Origin: an uncultured Pseudomonadota bacterium
GTDB lineage: Bacteria > Pseudomonadota > Gammaproteobacteria > Burkholderiales > JALYOK01
Direction: 5' to 3'
NCBI GenBank assembly: GCA_902826775.1
Contig: CADEHE010000006.1
Span: 118,233-182,232, forward strand
DNA: 64,000 nt
The position numbers and the translations under genes are program-made. Position 1 is the stretch's first letter; every line of letters begins with the position of its first letter. The notes beneath the pieces are model-generated. The model had not been told where the DNA came from. It saw only the letters and a list, made by a program, of their open reading frames with translations, and did no database searches. Below, piece after piece: positions 19,974 to 27,954 of the stretch.

Positions 19974-20975
19974 CTAAGGACACTTTTGCGGACGGCTGTT
20001 GCCGAACGGATCTTGATCGAAATATGGGTTGTCTTGGTAATGCTCGCAACTCGCCCGGGTCACCACATGGTGTCCGGCGGCGAACACGTCGGCAGCCGCG
20101 CCCGCCATAGGTGAGCCGCGGCCGAGATCGGCGATCTGAGCGACGCCACGGCCGCCTAGCAATTGCGTGTGCGCGCGAGGATCGGTGTGCTCTAAGGAAT
20201 CGGCGCGAGAACGTGAGGTGTGCCGCGCATCGATCGGATCGAGTTTACCGAGGCCGCGCGTTTGCGTGGTGCTGCCTTCGACTTCTGCCTTGGCCAGCAG
20301 CGCCGGCTTGGCGCGGCGCGCGGATCGACGCGTCTTCGGACTATCTTGCACCGTCTGAGCCGCGGCAAGCGCAGTGTCGCTGCTCGGATGGATCTCGGTG
20401 ATCGCCTCTGTCATCGCCGCTGCGTGTGGCGGCGCCAACTGCGCTTGCGTTTCGTTGGGCATGTGTTGCGCGGCAGGCTCATTGACGACGATAGTGATGC
20501 TCTCCGACTCCTGCGTTGCGGCGGAATCTGGAGCGTCGGCGGAAACTGGCGGCGCGGCGGCCTGCGTAATGTCTGTCGCTTCTATGGCGGGCTGCGCCGC
20601 CACCACGCCGCTCTCGCCATCGAACGTTGCTGCAGCGTCAAGCGCGGCGGATGGCCGAGCAAACTCTGCACCCTTGTCCGCCAGCGCGTCCACACTTGTG
20701 TCGCCTTGTGCCTGCGGAACGCTCGCGCTACCGCCGCTCGAAGCTGGTGTTGCGGAAAACGGCGCAGCGCCGTTGGTTGCGCTAGACGCATCCGATAACC
20801 CCGGCGGTTCCCGCGGTGGAATGCTGACACCGCGCGCATACTGGATGCTGGCGATGGGCAGGGCGACCAGCGCCAGGCACGTCCAAGCTCGCAAAGCTGG
20901 GGCGCCGAGCAGAGAGTGCTTGAGTTTCGGCAGCGCGTTGCTCGGGTCGGTGAAGATTCGATTCGATCGCTTCAT
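19974..20975 (-). CDS. Ala/Pro-rich anchored protein of unknown function
   Basis: I do not recognise a family. The 333-residue product has a basic N-terminus and one hydrophobic helix (about 29-48), then about 200 residues of low-complexity Ala/Ser/Thr/Pro/Gln sequence, a short basic patch (TRRSARRAKP, about 215-225) and a C-terminal segment of about 100 residues that looks more ordered. The latter has two Cys residues and a YQDNPYFDQDPFG stretch near the end. The layout suggests an inner-membrane-anchored protein spanning the periplasm, in the manner of TonB- or RodZ-like linkers. It starts 11 bases after the TpsB stop, so the two are probably cotranscribed; it could assist that transporter. 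Confidence 0.6.
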   Translation of the reverse strand: MKRSNRIFTDPSNALPKLKHSLLGAPALRAWTCLALVALPIASIQYARGVSIPPREPPGLSDASSATNGAAPFSATPASSGGSASVPQAQGDTSVDALADKGAEFARPSAALDAAATFDGESGVVAAQPAIEATDITQAAAPPVSADAPDSAATQESESITIVVNEPAAQHMPNETQAQLAPPHAAAMTEAITEIHPSSDTALAAAQTVQDSPKTRRSARRAKPALLAKAEVEGSTTQTRGLGKLDPIDARHTSRSRADSLEHTDPRAHTQLLGGRGVAQIADLGRGSPMAGAAADVFAAGHHVVTRASCEHYQDNPYFDQDPFGNSRPQKCP

Positions 20976-20986
20976 CGGTGTTCGCC

Positions 20987-22624
20987 CTAGAAGTGGTAGT
21001 TCATTCCCGCCATGAGCCGCGGGCGTTTGCTGTCTTCTTCAGCAACTGGGTGGGTGAGCGGTTTCGCCAGTTCGACAAAGGTGCTTGCTTGCTCGCCGAG
21101 GTTCATGCGTGCGCCCACCCCGGCAGAGGCGGCCGAGTCACGCGCTTTCTCGCCGCGTTCGGCGCTGGGGTGGCGCAGCCAAACTCTGCCTGCGTCCCAG
21201 AAGCCGTACAAGGTGTAAGCGCTGAGCTTTGCCTGCGGAGCGATGCCGCTATAACGCAACTCTAGCTTCACCGCCGCGCCATGGTCTCCAGCGAGCTCCG
21301 CGCTATCGTAGCCGCGACCAAATTGCTCACCACCGAAAACGAATAGTTCCGGTACCAACAAGTCGGTAAAGGCGTATTGCCCGCGCACGGCGCCGAGCAG
21401 CGACCATTGCGGTTTGATCGCCTGCAAACGCGCTGCTTGCAGGGTGAGCTTGGTGAAATCGCTGCGCCCGCTTGCACGCGATAGCTCGGCTGTTGAACCG
21501 CCGGCGCCGAGCGCGTCGATGCCTTGGCTGAGTTCGGCTTCGACGCTATTCACGCCTTGCCAACGATCGGTTGAATCGAAGCTCGCGGCGATCCGCACGG
21601 CGCGCGTTTGGTCCTTGCTGGCGCGTAACTCGGGCAAGTCAATCTTGCCGCGGTGAGCGGTAACAGCAGCTTTAGCATAGAGGTTCTTGTTGCGCGATCG
21701 AATAACCGGGTAGCTGAGCCCTATGCGCAAATCATCCGAGCGCGTTTCGAGGTTTCGGTTGGCGGACCGGCCCGGCCGCGATCTGGCAGCCGACAGCGCC
21801 GCTTGCGCTTTCAGTCCCGTGGCGCCGATGGGCTGTTCGTGCTCCACAGTCAACGCGTTCGATTTGTCGGAGCCGCTGCTGCTGAAACTGACCTTAGTGC
21901 GATCAAAGCGCTCGAGCAACGAATACAATTCGACATGCCCTTCCAGACGCGCACGCCCAAGCGAACGGCTGGCTATATTGTTTGCGCCCACCGCGCCGCG
22001 ATAGCGGCGTTGCTCAAAGCGCATGGTAAGTTGCGCGGCGCCGACTTGAGTTTTGGCCGGGGCAAGTTCCGCGGTTGCGGTGACGCCGGCCAGGTCGTTA
22101 ATGAGCAGCAGGTTGCGTTCAAGCACGGTGGCGGTCAACGGTCGTGAACGCTTGAGTGCGTCGATCGGACCGGCAAGAGCGGTGCGCTTCAGGGGTGCTT
22201 TGCCAACCAGGTCGACACGCGTGATGTAACCTTCTTGAGCTTGCAGCCGCACTACGCCATTGCGCATGTGCTGGGCGGGCATGCTGACCTGCGAAAGTAT
22301 GTAGCCGTCGCGCCGGTAGCGGACAGTCAGTTCATCGGCGAGCTGGTGCAGTTGCCGCAAGCTCACCGCCGCGCGGCGATAGGGGGCGAGATGCTGCGCG
22401 AGATCGCGCGCCGAGTAGACACTGCAGCCTTCCACGATGATGTCTGCGACACTGACCAGCGTGGCATCCAAGACCGCTGCATTCGTGGGGGCTTGTGCCG
22501 CGGCTTGCGCCGGCAGCGCCGGCAGCAACCAAATTGCAATCAACATCGGCCAGCACGCTGCTCGGTGGATGTTGCGCGTCGACGAAGGCGGCATCAGACC
22601 TACTGCGTAAGAGGTATGACGCAT
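20987..22624 (-). CDS. TpsB/FhaC/ShlB-type outer-membrane transporter
   Basis: Outer-membrane beta-barrel of the two-partner secretion (Omp85/TpsB) superfamily. The 545-residue product has a signal peptide (about residues 23-42), a first POTRA-like domain (about 60-140, including YRRDGYILSQVSMPAQ and GYITRVDLVG) and a second, weaker one. A C-terminal 16-strand barrel contains the conserved FGRGYDSAEL motif (RGY in place of the common RGF) and ends in Phe (GMNYHF), as expected for BAM recognition. The first ATG is at 22624; a second at 22594 gives a tidier signal peptide. No large TpsA exoprotein is in the window, so the cargo is unknown. It opens the minus-strand cluster opposite the ECF sigma gene. 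Confidence 0.88.
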   Translation of the reverse strand: MRHTSYAVGLMPPSSTRNIHRAACWPMLIAIWLLPALPAQAAAQAPTNAAVLDATLVSVADIIVEGCSVYSARDLAQHLAPYRRAAVSLRQLHQLADELTVRYRRDGYILSQVSMPAQHMRNGVVRLQAQEGYITRVDLVGKAPLKRTALAGPIDALKRSRPLTATVLERNLLLINDLAGVTATAELAPAKTQVGAAQLTMRFEQRRYRGAVGANNIASRSLGRARLEGHVELYSLLERFDRTKVSFSSSGSDKSNALTVEHEQPIGATGLKAQAALSAARSRPGRSANRNLETRSDDLRIGLSYPVIRSRNKNLYAKAAVTAHRGKIDLPELRASKDQTRAVRIAASFDSTDRWQGVNSVEAELSQGIDALGAGGSTAELSRASGRSDFTKLTLQAARLQAIKPQWSLLGAVRGQYAFTDLLVPELFVFGGEQFGRGYDSAELAGDHGAAVKLELRYSGIAPQAKLSAYTLYGFWDAGRVWLRHPSAERGEKARDSAASAGVGARMNLGEQASTFVELAKPLTHPVAEEDSKRPRLMAGMNYHF

Positions 22625-22891
22625 AAGTCACCGGCGCAGCGCGGATGGTTCAAACGGCGGAACCGATGCAGAGCGGTTCGATTGCGGCTTTTGCAAGTTC
22701 ATTCCCTTCATTAGGTCAATGACTTAGCAGCCGTTCTTATATTGGATTCTGAGGCTGGCGCAGCGTGGTGCGTAGCGAGCATCTTAACGGGTGCTGCTGT
22801 GGGGCGCCACGGTGGCGGCAGTTTCCGGGCTTCGTGTAGCATTGGTGTTGCGACAGAACAACGGGCCCCGCCCACGCGGAGGACTCAAAGT
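22625..22891. promoter_or_regulatory. Divergent intergenic region between the surface cluster and the ECF sigma gene
   Basis: These 267 bases separate the minus-strand TpsB gene and the plus-strand sigma gene and must hold at least one promoter in each direction. A TATATT hexamer at 22738-22743 could be a -10 element for the sigma gene, but no good -35 lies at the right distance. GGAAC near 22659 resembles an ECF -35 core without a convincing partner. I cannot define a promoter by eye. Confidence 0.35.
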
Positions 22892-23509
22892 TTGAACTCT
22901 TTTCCCCTTTCCAGTGACTTAGGCAACGCGGATCTGCGTCAGGATCTTGCTGACGAGGAAATTCGCGCGTTGTTGGCGCGCGTAGAGCGTGGTGACCAGG
23001 AGGCGATGCGGGTTTTGCACTTGCGCTACAACCGGCGCATCTATGCTTTCGTGTTGCGCCGCTTGAGTGATCCGGCCGAGGCAGAAGAGGTGGTGGTCGA
23101 TACTATGTTGGAAGTTTGGAAACACCCGGCGCGTTTTCGTGGCGAATCGCGCTTCAGCACATGGCTGCTCGGCATCGCGCGCCACAAGTTGCTCAACGTC
23201 GTGCGGGCACGCGAGCCTGCCCACCTCGACATCGAGGATGCAGCGATGCATCTGCCCTCCGAGGCGCTCGACGGCTTTGCGACGCTCGATCAGAAGCAAC
23301 GGCGGGAGCTGCTATTGCATTGCATGCAACGACTGCCGGAGGAGCAGCGCGAATGCATGCATCTGGTGTTCTTTGAAGAATTGGCGCTGCGCGAAGTAGC
23401 CCAATTACAGGACTGTCCGGAGAACACCGTTAAGACGCGCTTGTTTCACGCCCGGCAAAAAATGAAAGAGTGCTTGCGCAGGCTCGCCGTCGAACCGGGG
23501 ACGCCCTGA
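22892..23509 (+). CDS. ECF-type RNA polymerase sigma factor
   Basis: A 205-residue sigma-70 family protein of the extracytoplasmic function type. Region 2 (about residues 38-100) includes YNRRIYAFVLRRLSDPAEAEEVV and a FRGESRFSTWLLGIARHK segment; region 4 (about 142-195) has LPEEQRECMHLVFFEELALREVA with the helix-turn-helix NTVKTRLFHARQKM. I chose TTG 22892 because GGAGG lies nine bases upstream; the frame stays open for 50 more codons upstream without a convincing start. The gene is one base from the probable anti-sigma gene, the usual paired arrangement. By position it likely controls the divergent surface cluster. Confidence 0.88.
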   Translation: MNSFPLSSDLGNADLRQDLADEEIRALLARVERGDQEAMRVLHLRYNRRIYAFVLRRLSDPAEAEEVVVDTMLEVWKHPARFRGESRFSTWLLGIARHKLLNVVRAREPAHLDIEDAAMHLPSEALDGFATLDQKQRRELLLHCMQRLPEEQRECMHLVFFEELALREVAQLQDCPENTVKTRLFHARQKMKECLRRLAVEPGTP

Positions 23510-23510
23510 C

Positions 23511-24185
23511 ATGGCGTACGATGCCGCTGCGGAGCGCCGCCGTTTCGAAGAATGCATTTCGTTCTATTTGAACCAGACGCTCGGAGCCGAGGATCGAACG
23601 TTTGTAGAACAGTATTTGCGCGATCACCCCGAGGCACACGCGGAATTGGCGTGTTGGCGCGAGTTGCGCCCGAGTCTAGCGCAGGAAGCCATGGCAGCTG
23701 CGCCTGATGTTGGTTTGGCCAAGCTTCAGGCGCGCATGCAGGCTGTGTCGGCGCCACCTAGGCTCGGCCTGGCCGACCGCTTGGCGGCTTTGGTGCGATC
23801 GATCGTGGCGCCGAGTAAATTTGCCCGCGGTGCATTTGCCGCGCTGGGAATTTTAGTGTTATTGCAAGCGGGCGCTATTTTGGCTTTGCTCATGCGCCAG
23901 CCCGGTGGCGCGCAACTAGAGGTGGCGGCAACGCGCTCACTCGGCAAGCCGGTGCAGGCAGGTGACACCGTCAGCGCTAAGTTCAGGCCAGGGATCTCCG
24001 TTGATGTCGTATCGCAAGTGCTACGCAATCTGGACGCGAGCATCGTCGACGGGCCGGGGGAGGGCGGGCGCTATATCATCAAACTGCCGCGTCAAAACGC
24101 GGCCGAGGCGCTCGAGAAGCTCACCACCGGCGGCATCTTGGTGGAAGCGAAGGCGGCAACTGCGGTCGAGCGACCAGCCAAGTAA
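23511..24185 (+). CDS. Probable membrane anti-sigma factor
   Basis: A 224-residue protein with a cytoplasmic N-terminal helical region (about 1-75) resembling the sigma-binding part of anti-sigma factors (FEECISFYLNQTLGAEDRTFVEQYLRDHPEAH is spread over residues 12-43). One transmembrane helix follows (about 105-127), then a periplasmic domain of about 90 residues (VSAKFRPGISVDVVSQVL, GRYIIKLP). The classical zinc-binding anti-sigma motif H-x3-C-x2-C is not present. It starts one base after the sigma factor stop. Role is inferred from topology and position; the periplasmic domain could sense the envelope state. Confidence 0.72.
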   Translation: MAYDAAAERRRFEECISFYLNQTLGAEDRTFVEQYLRDHPEAHAELACWRELRPSLAQEAMAAAPDVGLAKLQARMQAVSAPPRLGLADRLAALVRSIVAPSKFARGAFAALGILVLLQAGAILALLMRQPGGAQLEVAATRSLGKPVQAGDTVSAKFRPGISVDVVSQVLRNLDASIVDGPGEGGRYIIKLPRQNAAEALEKLTTGGILVEAKAATAVERPAK

Positions 24186-24213
24186 GGTGCGATCCGGACG
24201 GCAACGTGGCGCC

Positions 24214-24253
24214 GGCAACGCCGGAGCGGGGCGCCGGGGGTGTCGGCGTTGCC
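24214..24253 (+). other. Stem-loop after the sigma/anti-sigma operon
   Basis: GGCAACGCCG (24214-24223) and CGGCGTTGCC (24244-24253) are perfect inverted arms of 10 bp with a GC-rich 20-base loop, 28 bases after the anti-sigma stop. No T-run follows, so it is not a canonical intrinsic terminator; it could stabilise the 3' end of the mRNA. Confidence 0.5.
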
Positions 24254-24388
24254 GCTTGAACGACTGTTCCATTTCCGGATTGCCTTGGGTACACTACCAA
24301 GCATGGTCGCCAAACCGATCACCTGGCTGATGGCCGGCACGCCGGCGCGATGTCCAATTGCGAGACGTCGTGCTTGCTGGCACTTCCA

Positions 24389-24426
24389 CAGCCCGGTCGA
24401 TCAAGTAACGTGACCGGGCTTTTTCT
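24389..24426 (+). terminator. Intrinsic terminator upstream of the HNH gene
   Basis: AGCCCGGTC (24389-24397) pairs with GACCGGGCT (24411-24419) around a 13-base loop, followed by TTTTTCTTT. It is a strong rho-independent terminator. It lies 204 bases after the anti-sigma stop and 45 before the HNH start, so it may end either the sigma operon or a short independent transcript. Confidence 0.8.
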
Positions 24427-24470
24427 TTAATGCGTTCGTCAAGGACGGAGATAAGTAAGGCGGATCGATC

Positions 24471-25034
24471 ATGATCCCTGAAGTGCTCTGCTTAGATATC
24501 GGCGGCTTGCCGCGCGGCTGGATTCCAGCCGAGGAGGCGGTGCTTTATTACGCCCGCAACTTGGTCGGCTGGGACCTGGGCAAGCCGGTGCACGTGTTTC
24601 GCGGCGGCATCTGCGCGCGCACCGGGCAGCGCTCGGAAATCGCGCCGGCGGCGATCGTCGCTATTCGTGGCGAAGTGCATGTTGAGCACTGGGCGCGCGA
24701 ACCTTTGCTGTCGCGTGCGACTTTGTTCGTGCGCGACCGGCACGTTTGCGGTTACTGCGGCGAGCAGTTCAAGGATCAAGATCTCACCAAGGATCACGTC
24801 GTGCCGCAGTCGCGCGGCGGCGCCAATACTTGGACCAACGTCGTGGCCGCCTGCCGCGCGTGCAATCAAAAGAAGGACGATCGCACGCCGGAGGAAGCGC
24901 ACATGCCGCTATTGTTCGTCCCTTACACGCCGAACCGCTACGAACACCTCATCTTGCTCAACCGGCGCATCTTGGCGGATCAGATGGCGTATCTGCTGGC
25001 TCACGTCCCGCGGCATAGCAGGTTGCACGCGTGA
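24471..25034 (+). CDS. HNH endonuclease
   Basis: A 187-residue HNH-family nuclease. The zinc-binding and catalytic elements are intact: C93-x2-C96, D108-H109 in KDHVVP, N123 and C128-x2-C131. The roughly 85-residue N-terminal region has no recognised DNA-recognition domain. Single-gene HNH proteins of this type are widespread in betaproteobacterial chromosomes and are not linked to a methylase here, so a restriction role is not supported. The substrate is unknown. No strong ribosome binding site is seen ahead of ATG 24471. Confidence 0.85.
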   Translation: MIPEVLCLDIGGLPRGWIPAEEAVLYYARNLVGWDLGKPVHVFRGGICARTGQRSEIAPAAIVAIRGEVHVEHWAREPLLSRATLFVRDRHVCGYCGEQFKDQDLTKDHVVPQSRGGANTWTNVVAACRACNQKKDDRTPEEAHMPLLFVPYTPNRYEHLILLNRRILADQMAYLLAHVPRHSRLHA

Positions 25035-25198
25035 GGGCGGATGAAGTATTTTTCCTCGCCGCCTCATTGGACACTTTCTGCATAACGGTACGGCGCCGCG
25101 GCACGTCATCCGGCGCGAAGGCGGCACGTTGAAGCTAAAGCCACACCAGGCGCAAAGTAACATTGGTCGGTAACAGCAAAAGAAAAGAGAAAAAACAG

Positions 25199-25624
25199 AT
25201 GATCGTCTTTAATCTCATGTGCGAGCAGGAACATCGCTTCGAGGGTTGGTTCGATTCAAGCGACGATTTCGCTGCGCAGCGCGAAGCCGGGCAGGTTGAA
25301 TGTCCGCTGTGCGCTTCAAAGCTGGTGCGCAAGGTACCGGCCGGTTCTTACGTCAAGTCGGTCGCGGTCGAGCGCGCGCCGGCCGCCGATGCTCCCAATC
25401 AATATGAGGCGCTGCGCCGGCGTGTGATCGAGTACATCTACACTCATACCGAAGATGTCGGCAACGGCTTCGCCGAAGCAGTGCGCAAGATGCACTACCG
25501 GGAAGCCGAGGCGCGTGGCGTGCGCGGCAAGGCCACCAGCGAGCAGGTAGCAGAGCTGGCTGACGAAGGTATCGAGGTGTTTGCCCTGCCGCCGGAATTC
25601 CGGCTGCCGGATAAGCTGCACTAG
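25199..25624 (+). CDS. DUF1178 family protein
   Basis: A 141-residue protein beginning MIVFNLMCEQEHRFEGWFDS, the signature of the DUF1178 family. I chose ATG 25199; an upstream in-frame GTG adds a lysine-rich leader absent from the family. The paired cysteines in the N-terminal part (C8, then CPLC about 36-39) suggest a small zinc ribbon. The central part is charged and helical. Function is unknown. The gene converges on DUF456, with two short dyads (25702-25717 and 25720-25736) in the 97-base gap. Confidence 0.82.
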   Translation: MIVFNLMCEQEHRFEGWFDSSDDFAAQREAGQVECPLCASKLVRKVPAGSYVKSVAVERAPAADAPNQYEALRRRVIEYIYTHTEDVGNGFAEAVRKMHYREAEARGVRGKATSEQVAELADEGIEVFALPPEFRLPDKLH

Positions 25625-25721
25625 CTCATGGTGTCCGGAGTGAGCCGTATACCCATGCTCCTATCAGGCGCTGAGTAAGATCCAGTTTGGCCTTGATATA
25701 TCTACTCTATGGAGTAGGGAC

Positions 25722-26201
25722 CTACCAGAGGTAGGTGGCGATGAAAATGCCAATCATGGTGAAAGCAATCGCGATCTTCGCGGCGCCGCCGATCAGCAAT
25801 CCAATCCATGTTTGCAAGCCCACCTGACCGGCACGCAATAAGTCTTGCCGCGCGATGAACTCGCCGACGGCGGCGCCTAAGAACGGACCAAACAGAAACC
25901 CGACGATGCCCAGCGCGAAGCCGAGCAAAGTGCCGAGCGCGGCGCCAACAATGGCAAGGCGGCTGGCCCCCGCGCGCTTGGCGCCAAGAATCGCAGCGAC
26001 GTAATCGATGGCGAACCCTACTGCGGTTAGAATCAACAGCACGAAGATTGTCACCAACGTGACGCGCTCAAAGTTGTCGACGTAGGCGCCCACGACTAAG
26101 CCAGCCAAGATCAGCGGCACCCCGGGTAATGCGGGCAGTACTGTGCCCGCGAAACCCACACAGACGAGTGCAATCGCAAGTAGCCAAAGCGCATAGTTCA
26201 T
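25722..26201 (-). CDS. DUF456 family inner-membrane protein
   Basis: A 159-residue, very hydrophobic protein with about five transmembrane segments and glycine-rich helices (GTVLPALPGVPLILAGLVVG, FGPFLGAAVGEF), the hallmarks of DUF456. I place the start at ATG 26201 (MNYALWLLAIALV). A longer open frame upstream runs antisense into the MFS gene and is not credible. Function is unknown. It is divergent from the MFS transporter with a 39-base gap, so the two promoters must overlap. Confidence 0.82.
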   Translation of the reverse strand: MNYALWLLAIALVCVGFAGTVLPALPGVPLILAGLVVGAYVDNFERVTLVTIFVLLILTAVGFAIDYVAAILGAKRAGASRLAIVGAALGTLLGFALGIVGFLFGPFLGAAVGEFIARQDLLRAGQVGLQTWIGLLIGGAAKIAIAFTMIGIFIATYLW

Positions 26202-26240
26202 AAGCAACCAGTAGGTGGGGGCAGGAAGGAACTTTACTAG

Positions 26241-27623
26241 ATGGCACAGATGCAGCCAAGCAACGCAAGTTCGGCTGGTGCAAGCAACGTGGCAGCACAG
26301 CGCCACGGCTTGACCGCTGGCGTGCGCCGGCGCGAAGTCTTCGGCTGGGCGATGTACGACTTCGCCAACTCGGGATACACGACCGTTGTTCTGACCACGA
26401 TTTTTAGTGCCTATTTCGTCAACGTCGTAGCGAAAGACTTGCCCTACGCCACGTTCTGGTGGACAGCGATTCTGGCGCTGTCCTATCTCTCCATCATGTT
26501 GACTGCCCCAGCCATCGGTGCGTACGCCGATGTGCACGCGAACAAGAAGAAACTGCTGTTCTTCACGACGCTTGGCTGCGTGTTGTGCACCGCGGCACTG
26601 TACCTCGTAGCGCCGGGCGCGGCGCTTCTCGCCGCACTGTTGCTGATTGCTTCCAACTTCTTCTACGGCAGTGGGGAAAATCTCGCGGGTGCGTTCTTGC
26701 CCGAGTTGGCGCGCGGGCGCGCGCTGGGGCGGGTGTCGGGCTGGGGTTGGAGCCTCGGATACTTCGGCGGCCTGACTGCGTTGGTCGCGTGCCTCATTAT
26801 CATGTTGCGCGGTAAAGCGCAGGGGCTGACCGAAGCGCAACTGGTGCCTTGGACCATGCTTGCCACCGCCGCTGTGTATGCCATCGCCAGCATCCCCACC
26901 TTTCTGCTACTCAAGGAACGGGCGCAGCCGCGCCGCGAGGTGCGCACCGCCTCGCTGTTCAAAGACACGTTTCGCAGCCTGCAGCGAGCTGCGCGCGACT
27001 TGGAACGTTTCTCGGACCTGCGCCGCTTCTTGTGGTGCTTGACGATCTATCAGGCCGGTGTGGCCGCAGTCATATCGCTCGCCGGCATCTACGCTAAAGA
27101 GGTGATGGGTTTCTCGTTTGAGCAACTGATCAAACTCATCATCTTCGCCAATATCAGCGCTGCGGCTGGGGCGTTTTTGTTCGGCTACGTGCAAGACAAG
27201 CTGGGACATACGCGCACGATTGCCTTGACGTTGCTTGCGTACATTGTGGTCATCGCGCTGATGACGACAGCGAGCAAGACCGGGATCACGCAGTTTTGGA
27301 TTGCCGCCAACCTGGCCGGTTTCGCCATGGGTGCTTGCCAGTCCGCCGGCCGCGCGCTGGTCGGACTGCTCGCCCCCGCGCCACGCCGCGCGGAATTCTT
27401 CGGACTGTGGGGATTTGCCGCGAAGTTCTCCGGCATTTTGGGACCGCTGGCTTACGGCATCGCCAACGCCCTTTCAGGTGGCAATCATCGCGCCTCGTTG
27501 TTGGTGGTCGGCGTGTTCTTCATTGCCGGTTTGATCATGTTACTGCGCGTGAACGTGCCGAATGGTCTGCGCGCCGCGCTGCGCGAGACTCGCGTGTTAG
27601 AGGCTGTGGCGCGATCGAAGTAA
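26241..27623 (+). CDS. UMF1-type MFS transporter (Atg22-like)
   Basis: A 460-residue permease with about 12 transmembrane helices. The opening motif GWAMYDFANSGYTTVV is diagnostic of the UMF1/Atg22 branch of the major facilitator superfamily. Atg22 exports amino acids from the yeast vacuole; the substrate of bacterial members is unknown. The helices are interrupted by a charged cytoplasmic loop at about residues 220-245 (LLKERAQPRREVR). No pathway genes adjoin it that would identify a substrate. Confidence 0.85.
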   Translation: MAQMQPSNASSAGASNVAAQRHGLTAGVRRREVFGWAMYDFANSGYTTVVLTTIFSAYFVNVVAKDLPYATFWWTAILALSYLSIMLTAPAIGAYADVHANKKKLLFFTTLGCVLCTAALYLVAPGAALLAALLLIASNFFYGSGENLAGAFLPELARGRALGRVSGWGWSLGYFGGLTALVACLIIMLRGKAQGLTEAQLVPWTMLATAAVYAIASIPTFLLLKERAQPRREVRTASLFKDTFRSLQRAARDLERFSDLRRFLWCLTIYQAGVAAVISLAGIYAKEVMGFSFEQLIKLIIFANISAAAGAFLFGYVQDKLGHTRTIALTLLAYIVVIALMTTASKTGITQFWIAANLAGFAMGACQSAGRALVGLLAPAPRRAEFFGLWGFAAKFSGILGPLAYGIANALSGGNHRASLLVVGVFFIAGLIMLLRVNVPNGLRAALRETRVLEAVARSK

Positions 27624-27954
27624 TTCTCTCGCCGCGCTGGCGCCAGTGCAGCTCCGCCTCGCTCTTGACCTGGGGCAACACTGCGCAGCCGAAGCGCAAT
27701 TATCCTGATCGCTGTTCCGGCAGCGTCGCGAACCCGCAGCGCTACAGAACGGTGCGGCGAGGCCGGCGATTCTTGATTGGGAGACGTAAGCTGAGGAGCT
27801 GGTCATGGTGCACCCGCGGATTCAATTGTGCTCATGGCAAACCGCAGAGCCCGCGCATGCCGGTGGCGTGGTTTACTGCCTAGCGCCCGCCGTCGGTTCT
27901 TCGCTTTGCACCCGGCATGCGCGGCATGGTCCTTGGTAACCGCTTGAGGCAGCC
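27624..27954. other. Intergenic region without recognisable gene
   Basis: This 331-base stretch lies between the MFS transporter and a hydrolase. Overlapping open frames here have no protein-like character or homology that I recognise. I see no RNA gene, terminator with T-run or clear promoter. Confidence 0.5.

Noticed and set aside
22625..22891. ECF-type autoregulated promoter between tpsB and the sigma gene
   Set aside because: GGAAC near 22659 has no partner element at 16-17 bases in either direction, so I could not support a specific site.
24471..25034. HNH gene as part of a restriction-modification or anti-phage system
   Set aside because: No methylase, helicase or other defence gene adjoins, and single HNH proteins of this type are common in these genomes.
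25722..26840. 372-codon minus-strand open frame covering DUF456 plus a long N-terminal extension
   Set aside because: The extension is antisense to the MFS transporter and has Arg/Gly/His-rich shadow composition. DUF456 begins cleanly at ATG 26201.
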